Assembly (NCBI GenBank): GCA_902826635.1 | Contig: CADEFQ010000028.1 | Location: 1 to 42,536, forward strand | DNA: 42,536 nucleotides | Direction of reading: 5' to 3' | Source: an uncultured Pseudomonadota bacterium | GTDB taxonomy: Bacteria > Pseudomonadota > Gammaproteobacteria > Steroidobacterales > Steroidobacteraceae | Shown here: positions 32,760-42,536 of the stretch, one piece after another | Layout: every line of letters begins with the position of its first letter | Position numbering within the stretch: position 1 is the first letter of the stretch | The notes under the pieces: model-generated | The model's input: only the letters and a program-made list of their open reading frames with translations | The model's database searches: none | What the model was told of the DNA's origin: nothing | Program-made: the position numbers and the translations under genes

Positions 32760-35700
32760 TCATGCCGCGCGCCTCAAATTCTCGATGAGGCTGTCGATCG
32801 ACGCCGCCTTCGGCTTCACCACCCAGAACTTGCCGACGTAGGTGCGGAAATCGTTCAGCAGTTCTTCGCCCCACACGCTGGCCGTCTCCTCGACATGGCG
32901 CCCGATCAGCGCCCGCAGGTGCTGCACGTGGGACTGCATCGCCTCGACCTGGAGGCGCGAAATGTCGATCAGCTCGTGGTTGTAGCGATCCACGAAGTCG
33001 CGCTCGAGGTCGAGCACGTAGGCGAAGCCACCGGTGAAGCCCGCGCCGAAATTGACGCCGGTGCGCCCGAGCACGCAGACGACACCGCCCGTCATGTATT
33101 CGCTGCAGTGATCGCCCGCGCCCTCGATGACCGCGACGGCGCCGCTGTTGCGCACCGCGAAGCGTTCGCCGGCCACTCCCGCGGCGTAGAGCTCGCCGCC
33201 GGTCGCGCCGTAGAGGCAGGTGTTGCCCATGATGATGGTCTCGCGATGCACGAAGCCCGCTGCGCGGGGATGTCGCAGCACGATGCGCCCGCCCGCCATG
33301 CCCTTGCCGACGTAGTCGTTCGCGTCGCCTTCGAGATGCAGGTGCAGTCCACCTGCGTTCCACACGCCGAAGCTCTGGCCCACGTTGCCGGTGAGGCGCG
33401 CGATCACCGGCGCCTCCGCCATGCCGCTGTCGCCCCAGCGGCGCGCGATCTCGCCCGAAAGGCGCGCGCCGATCGAGCGATTGTAGTTGTTCACGGCGTA
33501 GTGCCACTCACCACCGCTCCGCGCCTCGATCGCGCCGCGCATGTCCGCGACCATGCGTTCGGCGAGCTCGCCCTTGTCGAAGGGCGCGTTCGACGGCGCG
33601 ACGCAGTATTGCGGCCGGTCCCGCGCGAGCCCCGCGGTCGAAAGGATCGGCGTGAGGTCGAGCTTCTTCTGCTTCGGTGTTTCGCCCTCGAGGATCTCGA
33701 GGAGTTCGGTGCGCCCGATGAGGTCGGCGAGCCGCGCGATGCCGAGCGTGGCCAGGATCTCGCGCACTTCTTCCGCGACGAAGCGGAAGTAGTGCATCAC
33801 CATCTCGGGCAGCCCGATGAAGAACTTCGCGCGCAGCACGTTGTGCTGGGTCGCGACGCCCGTCGCGCAGTTGTTCAGGTGACAGATGCGCAGGTACTTG
33901 CAGCCGAGCGCGACCATCGGCGCCGTGCCGAAACCGAAACTCTCCGCGCCGATGATCGCGGCCTTGACGACGTCGAGGCCCGTCTTCAGGCCGCCGTCGG
34001 TCTGCAGCCGCACCTTGTGGCGCATGTTCATCAGCCGCAGCGTCTGGTGGGTCTCGGACAGTCCCAGCTCCCAGGGCGTGCCGGCGTAGTGGATCGAGGA
34101 CAGCGGGCTTGCGCCCGTGCCGCCGTCGTGGCCGGACACGGTGATCAGATCCGCGTAGGCCTTCGCGACGCCCGCCGCCACCGTGCCGACGCCGGGCTCC
34201 GCGACGAGCTTCACCGACACCAGCGCCTGCGGGTTCACCTGCTTCAGGTCGAAGATCAGCTGCGCGAGGTCCTCGATCGAGTAGATGTCGTGGTGCGGCG
34301 GCGGGGAGATGAGGCCGACGCCGGGGCGCGCGAAGCGCAGCCGGGCGATCATCTCGTTGACCTTGTGGCCGGGCAGCTGCCCGCCTTCACCGGGCTTCGC
34401 GCCCTGCGCGACCTTGATCTGCAGCACTTCCGCGCTCACGAGGTACGCGGGCGTCACGCCGAAGCGGCCCGAGGCGACCTGCTTGATCTTCGAGTTCTTC
34501 TCGGTGCCATAGCGCGCCGGATCCTCGCCACCTTCGCCCGAATTCGAGCGCGCGCCGAGCCGGTTCATCGCGACCGCGAGCGCTTCGTGCGCTTCAGGCG
34601 AGAGCGCGCCGAGCGACATGCCGGCGCTGTCGAAGCGCGCAATGATTGCCTCGATCGGCTCCACCGCGTCGAGCGCGATCGGTGGCGCGCCCGCCTTCAG
34701 GCGCAACAGGTCGCGGAACGCCGAGACCGGCCGCTCGTTCACGAGCCGCGCAAAATCACGATAGCGCTCGTAGTCGCCCGTCATGACCGCCGCCTGCAGC
34801 GTCGCGATCACGTCGGGGTTGTACATGTGGTACTCGCCGCCGTGCACGTACTTGTGCAGGCCACCTTGCTCGAGGCTCTCGCGCGGGTTCCACGCCCGCG
34901 CCGCGAGCTGCGCCAGATCGGTGGCGAGATCGTCGAAGTCGGCGCCCTGCACGCGGCTCTCGCTGCCCGCGAAGCACAGGTCCACGATCCTGTCCGAGAG
35001 GCCCACGATCTCAAATAGCTGCGAGCTGCGATAGCTCGCGATCGTCGTGATGCCCATCTTCGACATGACCTTGTACAGGCCCTTCCTGATTCCCGCGCGA
35101 TAGCGGCGGCCGATTTCGAGCCGCTCCGCCACGTCGAGCTTGAGGCGCCCCTTGCGCATCATGTCGAACAGCGTCTGGTACGCCATGTACGGGTACACAG
35201 CGGTCGCGCCGTAGCCGATCAGGCACGCGAAGTGGTGCGGGTCGCGCGCGGTGCCCGTCTCGACGAGGAGATTGCACTTCGAACGCAGCCCGGTCTTGAC
35301 GAGCCGGTGGTGGACGGCGCCGGTGGCCAGCAGCGCGTGCATCGGCAGCTTGCCGCGCACGAGATAGCGGTCGGAGAGGAGCAGCACCAGCGTGCCGTCG
35401 CGCACGGCCTTTTCCGCCGTGTCGCAGAGACCGCGGATCGCCGCTTCGAGCGATTCGCCTTCCGGGTACTGCAAGTCAAGGAAGGCGTGCGTGACGCCGA
35501 ATTCCTCGAGCCCGAGGATCTGGCGGAGTTTGCGCTGCGAGAGGATCGGCGAGCCGAGCACGATCTGCCGCGCATGTTCGGGCGCCGGCACGAAGATGTT
35601 GCACTCGGGCCCGATCTGGGTCTGCAGCGACATCACGATCGCTTCCCGCAGCGGATCGATCGGCGGATTCGTGACCTGCGCGAACTGCTGGCGGAAGTAG

Positions 35701-37235
35701 TCGTACAGCGAGCGGATCTTGTGCGACAGCACCGGCATCGGCGTGTCGTCGCCCATCGAACCGACCGCCTCGCTCTCGTCCGCTGCGAGCACGCGGATGA
35801 TCTCGTCGCGCTCCTCGGCCGTGAGGTTGAACATCTTCTGGTAGGTGCCGAGCGTCTCGCGGTCCATCGGCTCCGCCGCGAGACGCGGGTCGATGAGATC
35901 GGTCTCGAGGTAGCGAACACCCTTCTTGAGCCAGGTCTTGTACGGGTGGCGCGACTTCAGGATCTGGTCGATGTCGCGCGTCGAGAGCAGCTTCCCGGTC
36001 GCGAGGTCGAGCGCGATCATGTCGCCCGGCCCGAGCTTGCCCTTCGTGACGATGTCTTCCGGCCGGTAATCCCACACGCCCGTTTCGGAGGCGATCGTGA
36101 GGTGGCGGTTCTTCGTGATCACGTAGCGCGCGGGGCGCAGGCCGTTCCGGTCGAGCAGGCAGGCCGCGTAACGGCCATCCGTCGTGACGATGCCCGCGGG
36201 GCCGTCCCAGGGTTCCATGTGCGTCGCGTAATACTCGTAGAACGCGCGCAGGTCGGAATCGATCGAATCGAGCGTCTGCCAGGCCGGCGGCACGAGCATT
36301 CGCATCGCGTGCAGCACGTCGAGCCCGCCCATCAGCAGCACTTCGAGCATGTTGTCGAGGCTCTGCGAATCCGAACCGGTGAGCGACACGAGCGGCTGGA
36401 TGTCCGCAAGATCCGGCAATAGCGGCGAGCGGAACAGCGGTCCGCGGGCCACCGCCCAGTTGCGGTTGCCCTGGATCGTGTTGATCTCGCCGTTGTGCGC
36501 AAGAAAGCGATAGGGGTGCGCGAGGCGCCACTGCGGCAGCGTGTTGGTCGAGAAGCGCTGGTGGAACACGACCACCGACGCCTCGAGGCGCGGATCGGTG
36601 AGGTCCGGATAAAACTCCTCGAGGTGTTGCGGCATCACCATGCCCTTGAACACGAGCGTCGAGGCCGACAGGCTCGGCACGTAGAACACGGGGTCCACGC
36701 CTTCGAGTGCCTTCTCGGTGCGGCGGCGCGCGAGGAAGAGCTTGCGGTTGAACGACGCTTCGTCGATGTCGGCGATGCGGCAGTTGACGTAGAGCTGCTC
36801 GATGCGCGGCAGCGTCTTCAGCGCTTCCTCGCCGCAGGCGCCCGGGTCGGTCGGCACCTCGCGCCAGCCCGCGACTTCGAGGCCTTCGCGCTCGAGCTCG
36901 CCGGCGAACGCGAGCTTCGCTTCGGCGGCCCTCGTGGGGTCGGTGTGCAGGAAAACATTGCCCGCCGCGAAGCGCGCGGCGAGCTTGATGCCGGCGTCTT
37001 TCGCGACGGCGCGCAGGTATTTCTCCGGCTTCTTGATGAGGAGCCCGCAACCGTCACCGGTCTTGCCGTCGGCTGCGACCGCGCCACGATGCGTGAGGCG
37101 CTTCAGCGAAGTAATCGCGGTCTCGATCAGCCAGTGGCTCGGCTGATCGTCGAGATTGGCGATCAGCCCGAACCCGCAACTGTCGCGTTCGTAGCTGTCC
37201 CTGTACAGGCCCCGGTCGGGTGCGATCATGGTCAT
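32760..37235 (-). CDS. gltB: Glutamate synthase (NADPH) large subunit
   Basis: A 1,491-aa enzyme that makes two glutamates from glutamine and 2-oxoglutarate, in nitrogen assimilation. The N-terminal type II glutamine amidotransferase has Cys20 in YERDSCGFG, so a 19-residue propeptide would be removed to expose it. The central domain and the FMN synthase domain follow, with the 3Fe-4S cluster in [20 protein letters not shown] (three Cys). The last ~250 residues form the GXGXG beta-helix domain. ATG 37235 is preferred; 37229 is close and a longer frame to 37316 lacks support. The gene diverges from the S41 protease gene. Confidence 0.96.
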   Translation of the reverse strand: MTMIAPDRGLYRDSYERDSCGFGLIANLDDQPSHWLIETAITSLKRLTHRGAVAADGKTGDGCGLLIKKPEKYLRAVAKDAGIKLAARFAAGNVFLHTDPTRAAEAKLAFAGELEREGLEVAGWREVPTDPGACGEEALKTLPRIEQLYVNCRIADIDEASFNRKLFLARRRTEKALEGVDPVFYVPSLSASTLVFKGMVMPQHLEEFYPDLTDPRLEASVVVFHQRFSTNTLPQWRLAHPYRFLAHNGEINTIQGNRNWAVARGPLFRSPLLPDLADIQPLVSLTGSDSQSLDNMLEVLLMGGLDVLHAMRMLVPPAWQTLDSIDSDLRAFYEYYATHMEPWDGPAGIVTTDGRYAACLLDRNGLRPARYVITKNRHLTIASETGVWDYRPEDIVTKGKLGPGDMIALDLATGKLLSTRDIDQILKSRHPYKTWLKKGVRYLETDLIDPRLAAEPMDRETLGTYQKMFNLTAEERDEIIRVLAADESEAVGSMGDDTPMPVLSHKIRSLYDYFRQQFAQVTNPPIDPLREAIVMSLQTQIGPECNIFVPAPEHARQIVLGSPILSQRKLRQILGLEEFGVTHAFLDLQYPEGESLEAAIRGLCDTAEKAVRDGTLVLLLSDRYLVRGKLPMHALLATGAVHHRLVKTGLRSKCNLLVETGTARDPHHFACLIGYGATAVYPYMAYQTLFDMMRKGRLKLDVAERLEIGRRYRAGIRKGLYKVMSKMGITTIASYRSSQLFEIVGLSDRIVDLCFAGSESRVQGADFDDLATDLAQLAARAWNPRESLEQGGLHKYVHGGEYHMYNPDVIATLQAAVMTGDYERYRDFARLVNERPVSAFRDLLRLKAGAPPIALDAVEPIEAIIARFDSAGMSLGALSPEAHEALAVAMNRLGARSNSGEGGEDPARYGTEKNSKIKQVASGRFGVTPAYLVSAEVLQIKVAQGAKPGEGGQLPGHKVNEMIARLRFARPGVGLISPPPHHDIYSIEDLAQLIFDLKQVNPQALVSVKLVAEPGVGTVAAGVAKAYADLITVSGHDGGTGASPLSSIHYAGTPWELGLSETHQTLRLMNMRHKVRLQTDGGLKTGLDVVKAAIIGAESFGFGTAPMVALGCKYLRICHLNNCATGVATQHNVLRAKFFIGLPEMVMHYFRFVAEEVREILATLGIARLADLIGRTELLEILEGETPKQKKLDLTPILSTAGLARDRPQYCVAPSNAPFDKGELAERMVADMRGAIEARSGGEWHYAVNNYNRSIGARLSGEIARRWGDSGMAEAPVIARLTGNVGQSFGVWNAGGLHLHLEGDANDYVGKGMAGGRIVLRHPRAAGFVHRETIIMGNTCLYGATGGELYAAGVAGERFAVRNSGAVAVIEGAGDHCSEYMTGGVVCVLGRTGVNFGAGFTGGFAYVLDLERDFVDRYNHELIDISRLQVEAMQSHVQHLRALIGRHVEETASVWGEELLNDFRTYVGKFWVVKPKAASIDSLIENLRRAA

Positions 37236-37466
37236 GGCCCCTGCGTCGACGAAATGCGCGGCGGGCACAGTGCCCCCGCGCCGCAGGCTACCGGCCTGCG
37301 ACGGCAAATATTTCAAAGGGTTATCGTGGACCGACCGCTCGGACCCGAGGCCATGGGGTTAGCCCGAGTGGGACGCCGTGCAACACCTTAAACTACTATG
37401 CGTTCGATCATACTGGCCGCGAACGCGCGGTCAATCGCGCTCTACCCGTATGCACAGGGAATGAAA

Positions 37467-39056
37467 ATGGACGCTCGCCGACGGACCCGCTCTTTCTTTA
37501 TAGCCGTGGTGGCGGTGGGCCTCGGCTCCTGCGGCGGCGGGGGTGGTGGGGCGGGCGGCGGCGGCAACATCGGCGGGTCGGGCTACACGCCCGGCCGGTT
37601 CGACGTCTCGACCACGTTCGAAGCGCGCTGCGCGGCGCCGCGCTCCGGCAACGACCCGACGACGGGCCGCCCCTGGCCCGACCGGCCCGGCGCGGCGCTC
37701 GATGAAAAGAACTGGCTGCGCTCGTGGACGCATGAGTTGTACCTCTGGTACCGGGAAGTGCCGGACCGGGATCCCGCCGGTTTCACCGTGCCCGACTACT
37801 TCGATCTGCTGAAGACCACGCTCAACACGGCCTCGGGTGCACCGAAGGACCAGTTTCATTTCACCTTCCCGACGGACGCATGGCTGCAACTCTCGGGATC
37901 GGGCGTGTCGGCCGGCTACGGACTGCTGTGGGCCATGCTCGCGAGCACTCCGCCGCGCGATCTGCGGGTGGCCTATACCGAGCCCGGCGCCGGCTCGCCC
38001 GCGGCGATGGCGGGTCTCGCGCGTGGCGCGCGCGTGCTCGCGATCGACGGCATCGACCTCGTGAACACGAATGTCGCCTCCGAGATCGATCGACTGAATG
38101 ACGCGCTCGAGCCGGGCGCGGCCGGCCAGTCGCATTCCTTCACGGTGCAGGACGTCGCCGGCGGACCGCAGCGCACCGTCTCGATGACTTCCGCCAACGT
38201 GACGTCAACGCCCGTGCAGAACGTGCGCACGATCGCGACCGCAAACGGCGCCGTGGGCTACATGCTCTTCAACGACCACATCGCAACATCGGAAGCCGGC
38301 CTCGTGAATGCCATCACTGCGCTGCGCAACGCCGGTGTCGTCGATCTGGTGCTCGACGTGCGCTACAACGGTGGCGGCTTCCTCGACATCGCGAGTGAGC
38401 TCGCCTTCATGGTCGCGGGCGCCACGCGCACGAACGGCCGCACGTTCGAACTGCAGCAGTTCAACGACCAGCACCCGACGCGCAATCCGGTCACCGGCGA
38501 AACGCTCGCGCCGGTGCCGTTTCATTCTTCGGCGGAGGGCTTCAGCGTCGCGGCCGGCACACCATTACCGACCCTCAACCTCGGGCGCGTGTATGTCCTC
38601 ACGGGGAACGGCACCTGCTCCGCGAGCGAATCGATCATCAACAGCCTGCGCGGCGTCGATGTCGAGGTGATCCAGGTCGGCTCGACGACCTGCGGCAAAC
38701 CCTACGGCTTTTATCCGCAGGACAATTGCGGCACGACGTATTTCTCAATTCAGTTCCGCGGCCTCAACGCGAAACAGTTCGGTGACTACCCGGACGGTTT
38801 CTCGCCCGCGAACAGCATCGGTGCGATCGGCGTGTCGCTGCCCGGCTGCTCGGTCGCCGACGATTTCACGCGTGCGCTGGGGGACCCGGGCGAGGGGCGC
38901 CTTGCGGCGGCGCTCAACTACCGCGCGACGAGCCAGTGCGGCGTGCCGCCAAGTGGCGTCGCCGGCAAGGCGGGCGCGGCCGCGACGGAGCAAGGTTTCG
39001 TTGAACCGCGAGTGCGCAAATCGCCCTGGCTCGAGAACCGCATCCTGCGGCGGTAG
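37467..39056 (+). CDS. S41 family serine protease lipoprotein with PDZ domain
   Basis: A 529-aa lipoprotein with lipobox LGSC followed by a run of Gly that probably forms a flexible linker. A PDZ-like region lies near residues 145-215 (EPGAGSPAAMAGLARGARVLAI). The S41 core has VVDLVLDVRYNGGGFLD, then NGTCSASESIIN with Ser385 as the likely nucleophile, and TTCGKPYGFYPQ with Lys411 as the general base, the usual Ser/Lys pair of tail-specific proteases. The start at 37467 has AGGGA 6 nt upstream; ATG 37461 and 37398 are alternatives. The substrate is unknown. It converges on the GST gene with 15 bp between stops. Confidence 0.9.
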   Translation: MDARRRTRSFFIAVVAVGLGSCGGGGGGAGGGGNIGGSGYTPGRFDVSTTFEARCAAPRSGNDPTTGRPWPDRPGAALDEKNWLRSWTHELYLWYREVPDRDPAGFTVPDYFDLLKTTLNTASGAPKDQFHFTFPTDAWLQLSGSGVSAGYGLLWAMLASTPPRDLRVAYTEPGAGSPAAMAGLARGARVLAIDGIDLVNTNVASEIDRLNDALEPGAAGQSHSFTVQDVAGGPQRTVSMTSANVTSTPVQNVRTIATANGAVGYMLFNDHIATSEAGLVNAITALRNAGVVDLVLDVRYNGGGFLDIASELAFMVAGATRTNGRTFELQQFNDQHPTRNPVTGETLAPVPFHSSAEGFSVAAGTPLPTLNLGRVYVLTGNGTCSASESIINSLRGVDVEVIQVGSTTCGKPYGFYPQDNCGTTYFSIQFRGLNAKQFGDYPDGFSPANSIGAIGVSLPGCSVADDFTRALGDPGEGRLAAALNYRATSQCGVPPSGVAGKAGAAATEQGFVEPRVRKSPWLENRILRR

Positions 39057-39071
39057 TGCCGGACGGGTCGC

Positions 39072-39713
39072 TCAGTCCGCTGCGGCAAAATGCGCCACTT
39101 GGTCCGCGTGCGCCTTCACGAACGACGGTCGGGCCGTCGCGCGCACCACGTAGTCACGACAGGCAGGGTACGTTGCCAGCCCGTCGAAACGATCGACGAG
39201 GCGCAGCACGTCCGCCATCAGTATGTCGGCGACCGAGAAGCTTCCCGCCAGCCATTCGCGGCCTGCCAGCACCGGCTCCAGGTGCGCGAGTCGGGATTTC
39301 CTGAGGAACTCTTCAAAGAGCTTCCACGCCGACGTGTCGTGCGCTTCACCGGTGAATATCAATATCGACCACGGCAGGCTCGCCATCTCGACTGAATTGA
39401 GCGCCGCGAAGAGCCATGCGATGGCCTCGCTGCGGCCGCGCGGATCAACCGGCAACAGCGCCTCACTGCGCTCACCCAGATGGAGCAGGATCGCACCGCT
39501 CTCGAAGATCGTGAGGTCTCCATCGGTCAACCACGGCGCCTGCCCGAAGGGCTGATGCGAGAAATGCGCGGCGGTTCGGGCGCGGAAAGGCGTGCTTTCG
39601 ACGCGATAGGGCAAGCCGGCCTCTTCCAGTGCCCAACGCACACGGATGTCCCGCACGTAACCGCGCGGCAGCTCGGGAACCCAATCGAAGGTGGTGAGAA
39701 TCAGCTCGGCCAT
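39072..39713 (-). CDS. Glutathione S-transferase family protein
   Basis: A 213-aa cytosolic protein with the thioredoxin-like N-terminal domain (residues 1-80) and a helical C-terminal domain. Marks are RWALEEAGLPYRVEST, the cis-Pro region FGQAPWLTDGDLTIFES with the glutathione-binding Glu-Ser pair, and the N-capping region WLAGSFSVADILMADVLR. The substrate is unknown. It is the third gene of an ArsR-SRPBCC-GST operon; its start lies 13 bp inside the end of the SRPBCC gene. Confidence 0.92.
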   Translation of the reverse strand: MAELILTTFDWVPELPRGYVRDIRVRWALEEAGLPYRVESTPFRARTAAHFSHQPFGQAPWLTDGDLTIFESGAILLHLGERSEALLPVDPRGRSEAIAWLFAALNSVEMASLPWSILIFTGEAHDTSAWKLFEEFLRKSRLAHLEPVLAGREWLAGSFSVADILMADVLRLVDRFDGLATYPACRDYVVRATARPSFVKAHADQVAHFAAAD

Positions 39714-40150
39714 GCGGCGTCCCCGACGAATAACGAGAGTTTGTCGAGGAAGCCTCTCCAGCCGACCTCATGACTGTTGCGCGCCGCTTCGTCGGGCAGT
39801 TGTTCGTGGATCAGGGTCAGTTCGGTGCCACCTTCGAGCGGCTCGAGCAGAAACGTGACCCGCGATTCGCGTTCCGGCGAACCGGCCCATTCCCAGGTGA
39901 AAACCAGCTTCTTGTCACGCACGACTTCCTGATACACGCCCCGGGGATTGTGTTCGTCGCCGTTCAGCAACCGGAATACGATGCTGAAGCGGCCTCCGGG
40001 TCGAACGTCCGCTTCGGCACTGAGGGTCGGGCCCGCGTCAGGACCCCACCACTGGATCATCAAGCCAGGCTGCGTAAGCGCCGCGTACACCTTGGCGGGC
40101 GGGGCCTTGATCTTGCGCACGAGAGTCACGCTCGGGATCTTGGCCATCAC
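39701..40150 (-). CDS. SRPBCC / AHSA1-like START-fold protein
   Basis: A 149-aa protein of the AHSA1 activator-like family, a helix-grip fold with a hydrophobic cavity. The pattern is TLVRKIKAPPAKVYAALTQP, then IQWWGPDAG, then FRLLNGDEHNPRGVYQEVV, FTWEWAGSPE and GTELTLIHEQLPDEAARN with a terminal GWRGFLDKL helix. Members paired with ArsR regulators are common and poorly defined; ligand binding is assumed. The GTG at 40150 overlaps the regulator stop; the next codon is ATG and could also start it. Confidence 0.9.
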   Translation of the reverse strand: MMAKIPSVTLVRKIKAPPAKVYAALTQPGLMIQWWGPDAGPTLSAEADVRPGGRFSIVFRLLNGDEHNPRGVYQEVVRDKKLVFTWEWAGSPERESRVTFLLEPLEGGTELTLIHEQLPDEAARNSHEVGWRGFLDKLSLFVGDAAWPS

Positions 40151-40482
40151 TGGCCGTCCTCTTCCACGAGCGCAGCCAGGCGATCGATGCTCGCCGTCCA
40201 GAAGCGTTCATATCGCCCGAGCCACTCCATGGCTTCCCGCATGGGCCCCACCGAAAGGTAAACGGACACGGTGCGGCCGGTCTTGGTGCGCGTGATCAAT
40301 CCCGCATCCGACAGGACATCGAGGTGTTTCATCAAGCCCGGGAGCTTGAGTGCCAGCGGCAGAGCAAGCTCGCTCACCGACAGCCCGGGCTCCCGCTTCA
40401 GTCGCAGAAGGACGTTCCGCCGGGTGGGATCGGCCAGCGCGGAAAACGTGCGATCGATGCGTGATTCTGAACACTTCGCCAT
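40147..40482 (-). CDS. ArsR family winged-helix regulator
   Basis: A 111-aa regulator with the pattern FSALADPTRRNVLLRLKREPGLSVSELA, then the recognition helix region LKLPGLMKHLDVLSDAGLITRTKTGR. There are no ArsR-type metal-binding Cys (CVC) in the recognition helix, so it belongs to the group paired with SRPBCC proteins and probably senses something other than arsenite. The ATG at 40482 gives MAKCSESRIDRTFSAL. It heads the ArsR-SRPBCC-GST operon. A palindrome covers its start codon. Confidence 0.92.
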   Translation of the reverse strand: MAKCSESRIDRTFSALADPTRRNVLLRLKREPGLSVSELALPLALKLPGLMKHLDVLSDAGLITRTKTGRTVSVYLSVGPMREAMEWLGRYERFWTASIDRLAALVEEDGQ

Positions 40483-40492
40483 TCGGTGAAGT
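40473..40492. promoter_or_regulatory. Palindrome over the ArsR start codon (candidate operator)
   Basis: ACTTCGCC, four bases ATTC, GGTGAAGT: 8-bp arms with 7 complementary pairs. It overlaps the ATG (40480-40482) of the arsR-like gene. ArsR dimers bind imperfect 8-10 bp arm palindromes near their own promoter, so autorepression is plausible. The start codon contributes to the centre, so some of the symmetry could be coding chance. Confidence 0.45.
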
Positions 40493-40542
40493 ATCGTGGA
40501 TCCCCCCGGCGCAGTCAACCCTTGGTCAGCCGAAGGCCCGCA

Positions 40543-42087
40543 TCACGCGAATGACGGCCCCGGGACGCCGTCCGCAACGACGAAGCTCGCCAGGGTTTTT
40601 CGCGCGGTGTCGCGCGTGTCGGTTCGTTCCATCGCAATCAGGTCCGTCTCGAGGCGCTGCGGCGTCAGCGCGAGGCGCAAGTAACCGCGCCAGGCGCTCG
40701 TCCCATAGATCAGGTTCGGGTTCTCGCGCTTGAACGTATCGACGCGCGATTCGGCGAGCCCCTGCGAGGCGATCGAGGTGCCGACGAACTCGGTCGCGAC
40801 CACCGGTGTCGCGAGATCGTCGGGTTTCGCGTTGATCCCGCCGACGAGGAAGGTGTGGATGTCGCCGCTCAGGCACACCGGGTTTGACGTGCGGTGTTTC
40901 GCGAGCTGGTCAAGCAGGCGCCGGCGCGAGGCCGGGTAGCCGTTCCATGTGTCGGTCCAGTAGCGGCGGCCCGGGCCGGCCTGTTCGTCGATGTGGCTCA
41001 TCACGACACCCTGCGCGAGCAGGTTCCATTTCGCCCGGCCCGCGGCGAGACGGGCGTCGAGCCACGCCTCCTGCCGCGCGCCGAGCATCGAGCCCGGGTC
41101 GTGTTCGAGCTCCGGGCATTTCATCGGTTCCTTGCGCCCGCCGGGCGGCGGCGGACAGAGGCGGGGGGACCGGTACTGGCGGCTGTCGAGCAGGTAGAGG
41201 GTCGCGAGGTCGCCGAAGTTCGCGCTCGTATGGAGCGGCAGGCTTGCGCCGAACGGCACCGCGCTGCGTGGCAGAGGCAGGTGTTCGTAATACGCGCGGT
41301 AAGCGGCTGCGCGGCGCTCGTGAAACCACGCCGGGTCGTCGCCATTGATGGATTGATCCGCCGCGTAATCGTTCTCGACCTCGTGATCGTCCCAGGTGAC
41401 GAACCACGGGTACGCGGCGTGCGCTGCGCGCAGATCGGGGTCGGACTTGTAGAGCGCGTACTGAGAGCGGTAGTCGTCGAGCGTGTACACCTCGCGCTGC
41501 GGATGCTGGCGCACGAGCGGCGGCACCCCCCAGCTTTCCTCGTAGATGTAGTCGCCGACGTGGACGATGAAATCGAGCTCGTCGTCGAGCATGTGGCGGT
41601 ACGCCCCGTAGTAGCCGTGCTCGTACTGCTGGCACGACGCGACGGCGATGCGCAGCGCGTCGAGTGGCGCGCCCGAGGCAGGTGCCGTTCGCGTACGCCC
41701 GATCGGGCTCTGCGCGCCGCCGGCCGTGAAGCGATACCAGTAGGGGCGGCCCGGGTCGAGGCGGGTCAGTTCGATGTGGATCGAGTACGCCCAATCGGGG
41801 GTCGCGTAGACGGTACCGGACCGCACCACGTTTTGCAGGCGCTCGTCGGTGCCGAGGACCCAGTCGACCGGGATGAACGGGGCGGTCAGCCCGCCGAGCG
41901 GCGCGAGCGGCTGCGGCGCGAGGCGCGTCCACAGCACGATGCCGTTCGGCGTCGGATATCCCGAGGCGATGCCGAGTGTGAACGGGTCGTCGCGGAAATT
42001 TTCCGGTACCTGCCCGGCGGCGCGACCGCGCGTCGCGCAGAGGACGCTCGCCGCAAACGCGGACCGAATGAGCTGGCGGCGGTTCAT
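40543..42087 (-). CDS. phoD: PhoD family alkaline phosphatase / phosphodiesterase
   Basis: A 514-aa exported phosphodiesterase/phosphatase with a Ca/Fe active site. The N-terminus MNRRQLIRSAFAASVL has a twin-arginine-like RRQLIR motif and hydrophobic core, fitting Tat export. The PhoD N-terminal domain (FTLGIASGYPTPNGIVLWTR) and metal-binding parts follow: VASCQQYEHGYYGAYRHM, VHVGDYIYEE, FVTWDDHEVENDYA and CLSGDIHTF. The ATG at 42087 fits the Tat motif; the longer frame to 42210 is not used. It hydrolyses phosphate mono- and diesters in the periplasm or outside, often under phosphate limitation, but no Pho box was found. Confidence 0.93.
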   Translation of the reverse strand: MNRRQLIRSAFAASVLCATRGRAAGQVPENFRDDPFTLGIASGYPTPNGIVLWTRLAPQPLAPLGGLTAPFIPVDWVLGTDERLQNVVRSGTVYATPDWAYSIHIELTRLDPGRPYWYRFTAGGAQSPIGRTRTAPASGAPLDALRIAVASCQQYEHGYYGAYRHMLDDELDFIVHVGDYIYEESWGVPPLVRQHPQREVYTLDDYRSQYALYKSDPDLRAAHAAYPWFVTWDDHEVENDYAADQSINGDDPAWFHERRAAAYRAYYEHLPLPRSAVPFGASLPLHTSANFGDLATLYLLDSRQYRSPRLCPPPPGGRKEPMKCPELEHDPGSMLGARQEAWLDARLAAGRAKWNLLAQGVVMSHIDEQAGPGRRYWTDTWNGYPASRRRLLDQLAKHRTSNPVCLSGDIHTFLVGGINAKPDDLATPVVATEFVGTSIASQGLAESRVDTFKRENPNLIYGTSAWRGYLRLALTPQRLETDLIAMERTDTRDTARKTLASFVVADGVPGPSFA

Positions 42088-42159
42088 GCGAGCGGCGCTC
42101 CCGTCTACGTGACTTCGCTGTTGCATCGTACCGCGAGCGCGCGTAACGTTCGCGCCGGA

Positions 42160-42536
42160 ATGCACAAGCGCAAAGTGTCCGCCGATAGCGAACCTGAGCC
42201 CCGTCTCCACCGAGTCAGTCAGTATCTCGAGCGGAATTTCCCCGACTTTTTCGCCGAAGCGCGCTTCCAGGTCGGTGACGACGACTATTTCCTCTACGCC
42301 CGCTTCGGGCAGTACCTCGCCCGCGTGATCGAACAGCGTCGCGTCTCCCGCGACAAGATCGCCCGCGGTTTCACCGTCCTCAACAAGATGGCCCGGATTT
42401 CGACCCGCGACCCCGGCGTGCGCCGGATGCTGGTCTCCGGTCCGCTCGAGTACCTCGTCGACGCGCCGAAGGCGCGCGCGCTCGCTCGCAAGCGCCTCTC
42501 GCCGGTCGCGCAGGGGTATATGGCGAGCCTCTGCGA
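42160..42536 (+). CDS. Unknown protein, 3'-truncated by window edge
   Basis: An open frame of 125 codons that runs off the window. It begins MHKRKVSADSEPEPRLHRV and continues with helical, charged sequence (FFAEARFQVGDDDYFLYARF, then LARVIEQRRVSRDKIARGFTV). Bases are strongly GC at the third codon position, which supports coding. I do not recognise the family and there is no signal peptide. GTG 42109 and TTG 42121 are upstream alternatives. It diverges from phoD across 72 bp. Confidence 0.65.
   Translation, partial: MHKRKVSADSEPEPRLHRVSQYLERNFPDFFAEARFQVGDDDYFLYARFGQYLARVIEQRRVSRDKIARGFTVLNKMARISTRDPGVRRMLVSGPLEYLVDAPKARALARKRLSPVAQGYMASLC

Noticed and set aside
37236-37466. Regulatory sites in the gltB / S41 protease divergent gap
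   Set aside because: The AT-rich patch CAAATATTTCAAAGG is noted, but I found no sigma-54 GG-N10-GC pair or convincing -35/-10 pair.

Overview
The window is a dense, GC-rich chromosomal segment (roughly two thirds to 70 % G+C by eye, with coding-strand codons ending in G or C) from a gammaproteobacterium outside the enteric group. Three things support this: the E. coli-like syntenic blocks pyrE / dut-coaBC / radC / rpmB-rpmG-mutM, coaD-rsmD and ftsY-ftsE-ftsX-rpoH; gammaproteobacterial families such as DUF4124, DUF2799, DUF6763 and AmpG; and a VolA/Pla-1-type lipase lipoprotein. The base composition and mix of families suggest the Xanthomonadales, Nevskiales or Steroidobacterales, but that is inference. 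I see no insertion sequence, prophage, CRISPR array, rRNA or recognisable tRNA.

Layout. 1-8.6 kb: the end of trmB, a DUF2799 lipoprotein, a MarC membrane protein, a DUF6763 protein, a minus-strand operon exodeoxyribonuclease III-AmpG-Rieske protein, then pyrE, a DUF4124 protein, dut-coaBC (minus) and radC. 8.6-16.9 kb: a TonB-dependent receptor, bactofilin plus a zinc-ribbon protein, rpmB-rpmG-mutM-3-methyladenine glycosylase, and a minus operon rsmD-coaD-ggt-TIGR03067 protein linked by short stop/start overlaps. 16.9-22.6 kb: a large lipase lipoprotein, then ftsY-ftsE-ftsX and rpoH. 22.6-30.8 kb: an OmpA-like lipoprotein, a DUF4442 thioesterase-like protein, an Mpo1-like membrane protein, a glutaryl-CoA-type dehydrogenase, an M48 metalloprotease lipoprotein, an MBL-fold lipoprotein diverging from an HxlR regulator, a MATE exporter and an unknown protein. 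30.8-31.3 kb: the only long gene-free stretch, which has its own promoter-like and terminator sequences. 31.3-37.2 kb: gltB-gltD (minus). 37.4-42.5 kb: an S41 protease lipoprotein, an ArsR-SRPBCC-GST operon, a PhoD phosphatase and the start of an unknown gene.

Most genes are housekeeping: translation, nucleotide and CoA synthesis, DNA repair, cell division, envelope and nitrogen assimilation. Many neighbours share 4-bp ATGA/GTGA overlaps, and several convergent pairs overlap at their ends, so the chromosome is compact and translational coupling is probably common.

Three observations stand out. First, the rpoH upstream region carries a nearly perfect CIRCE operator (HrcA site) placed over the -10 of a sigma-E-like promoter, so two heat/envelope-stress inputs may meet on the sigma-32 gene. 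Second, the 30.86-31.29 kb interval looks like an independent, possibly structured RNA gene of about 400 nt, and its 5' end carries a 14-bp sequence also found at the start of the HxlR regulator gene. Third, the glycosylase and the TIGR03067 gene converge with a 113-bp overlap, which gives the enzyme a basic tail encoded antisense to its neighbour.
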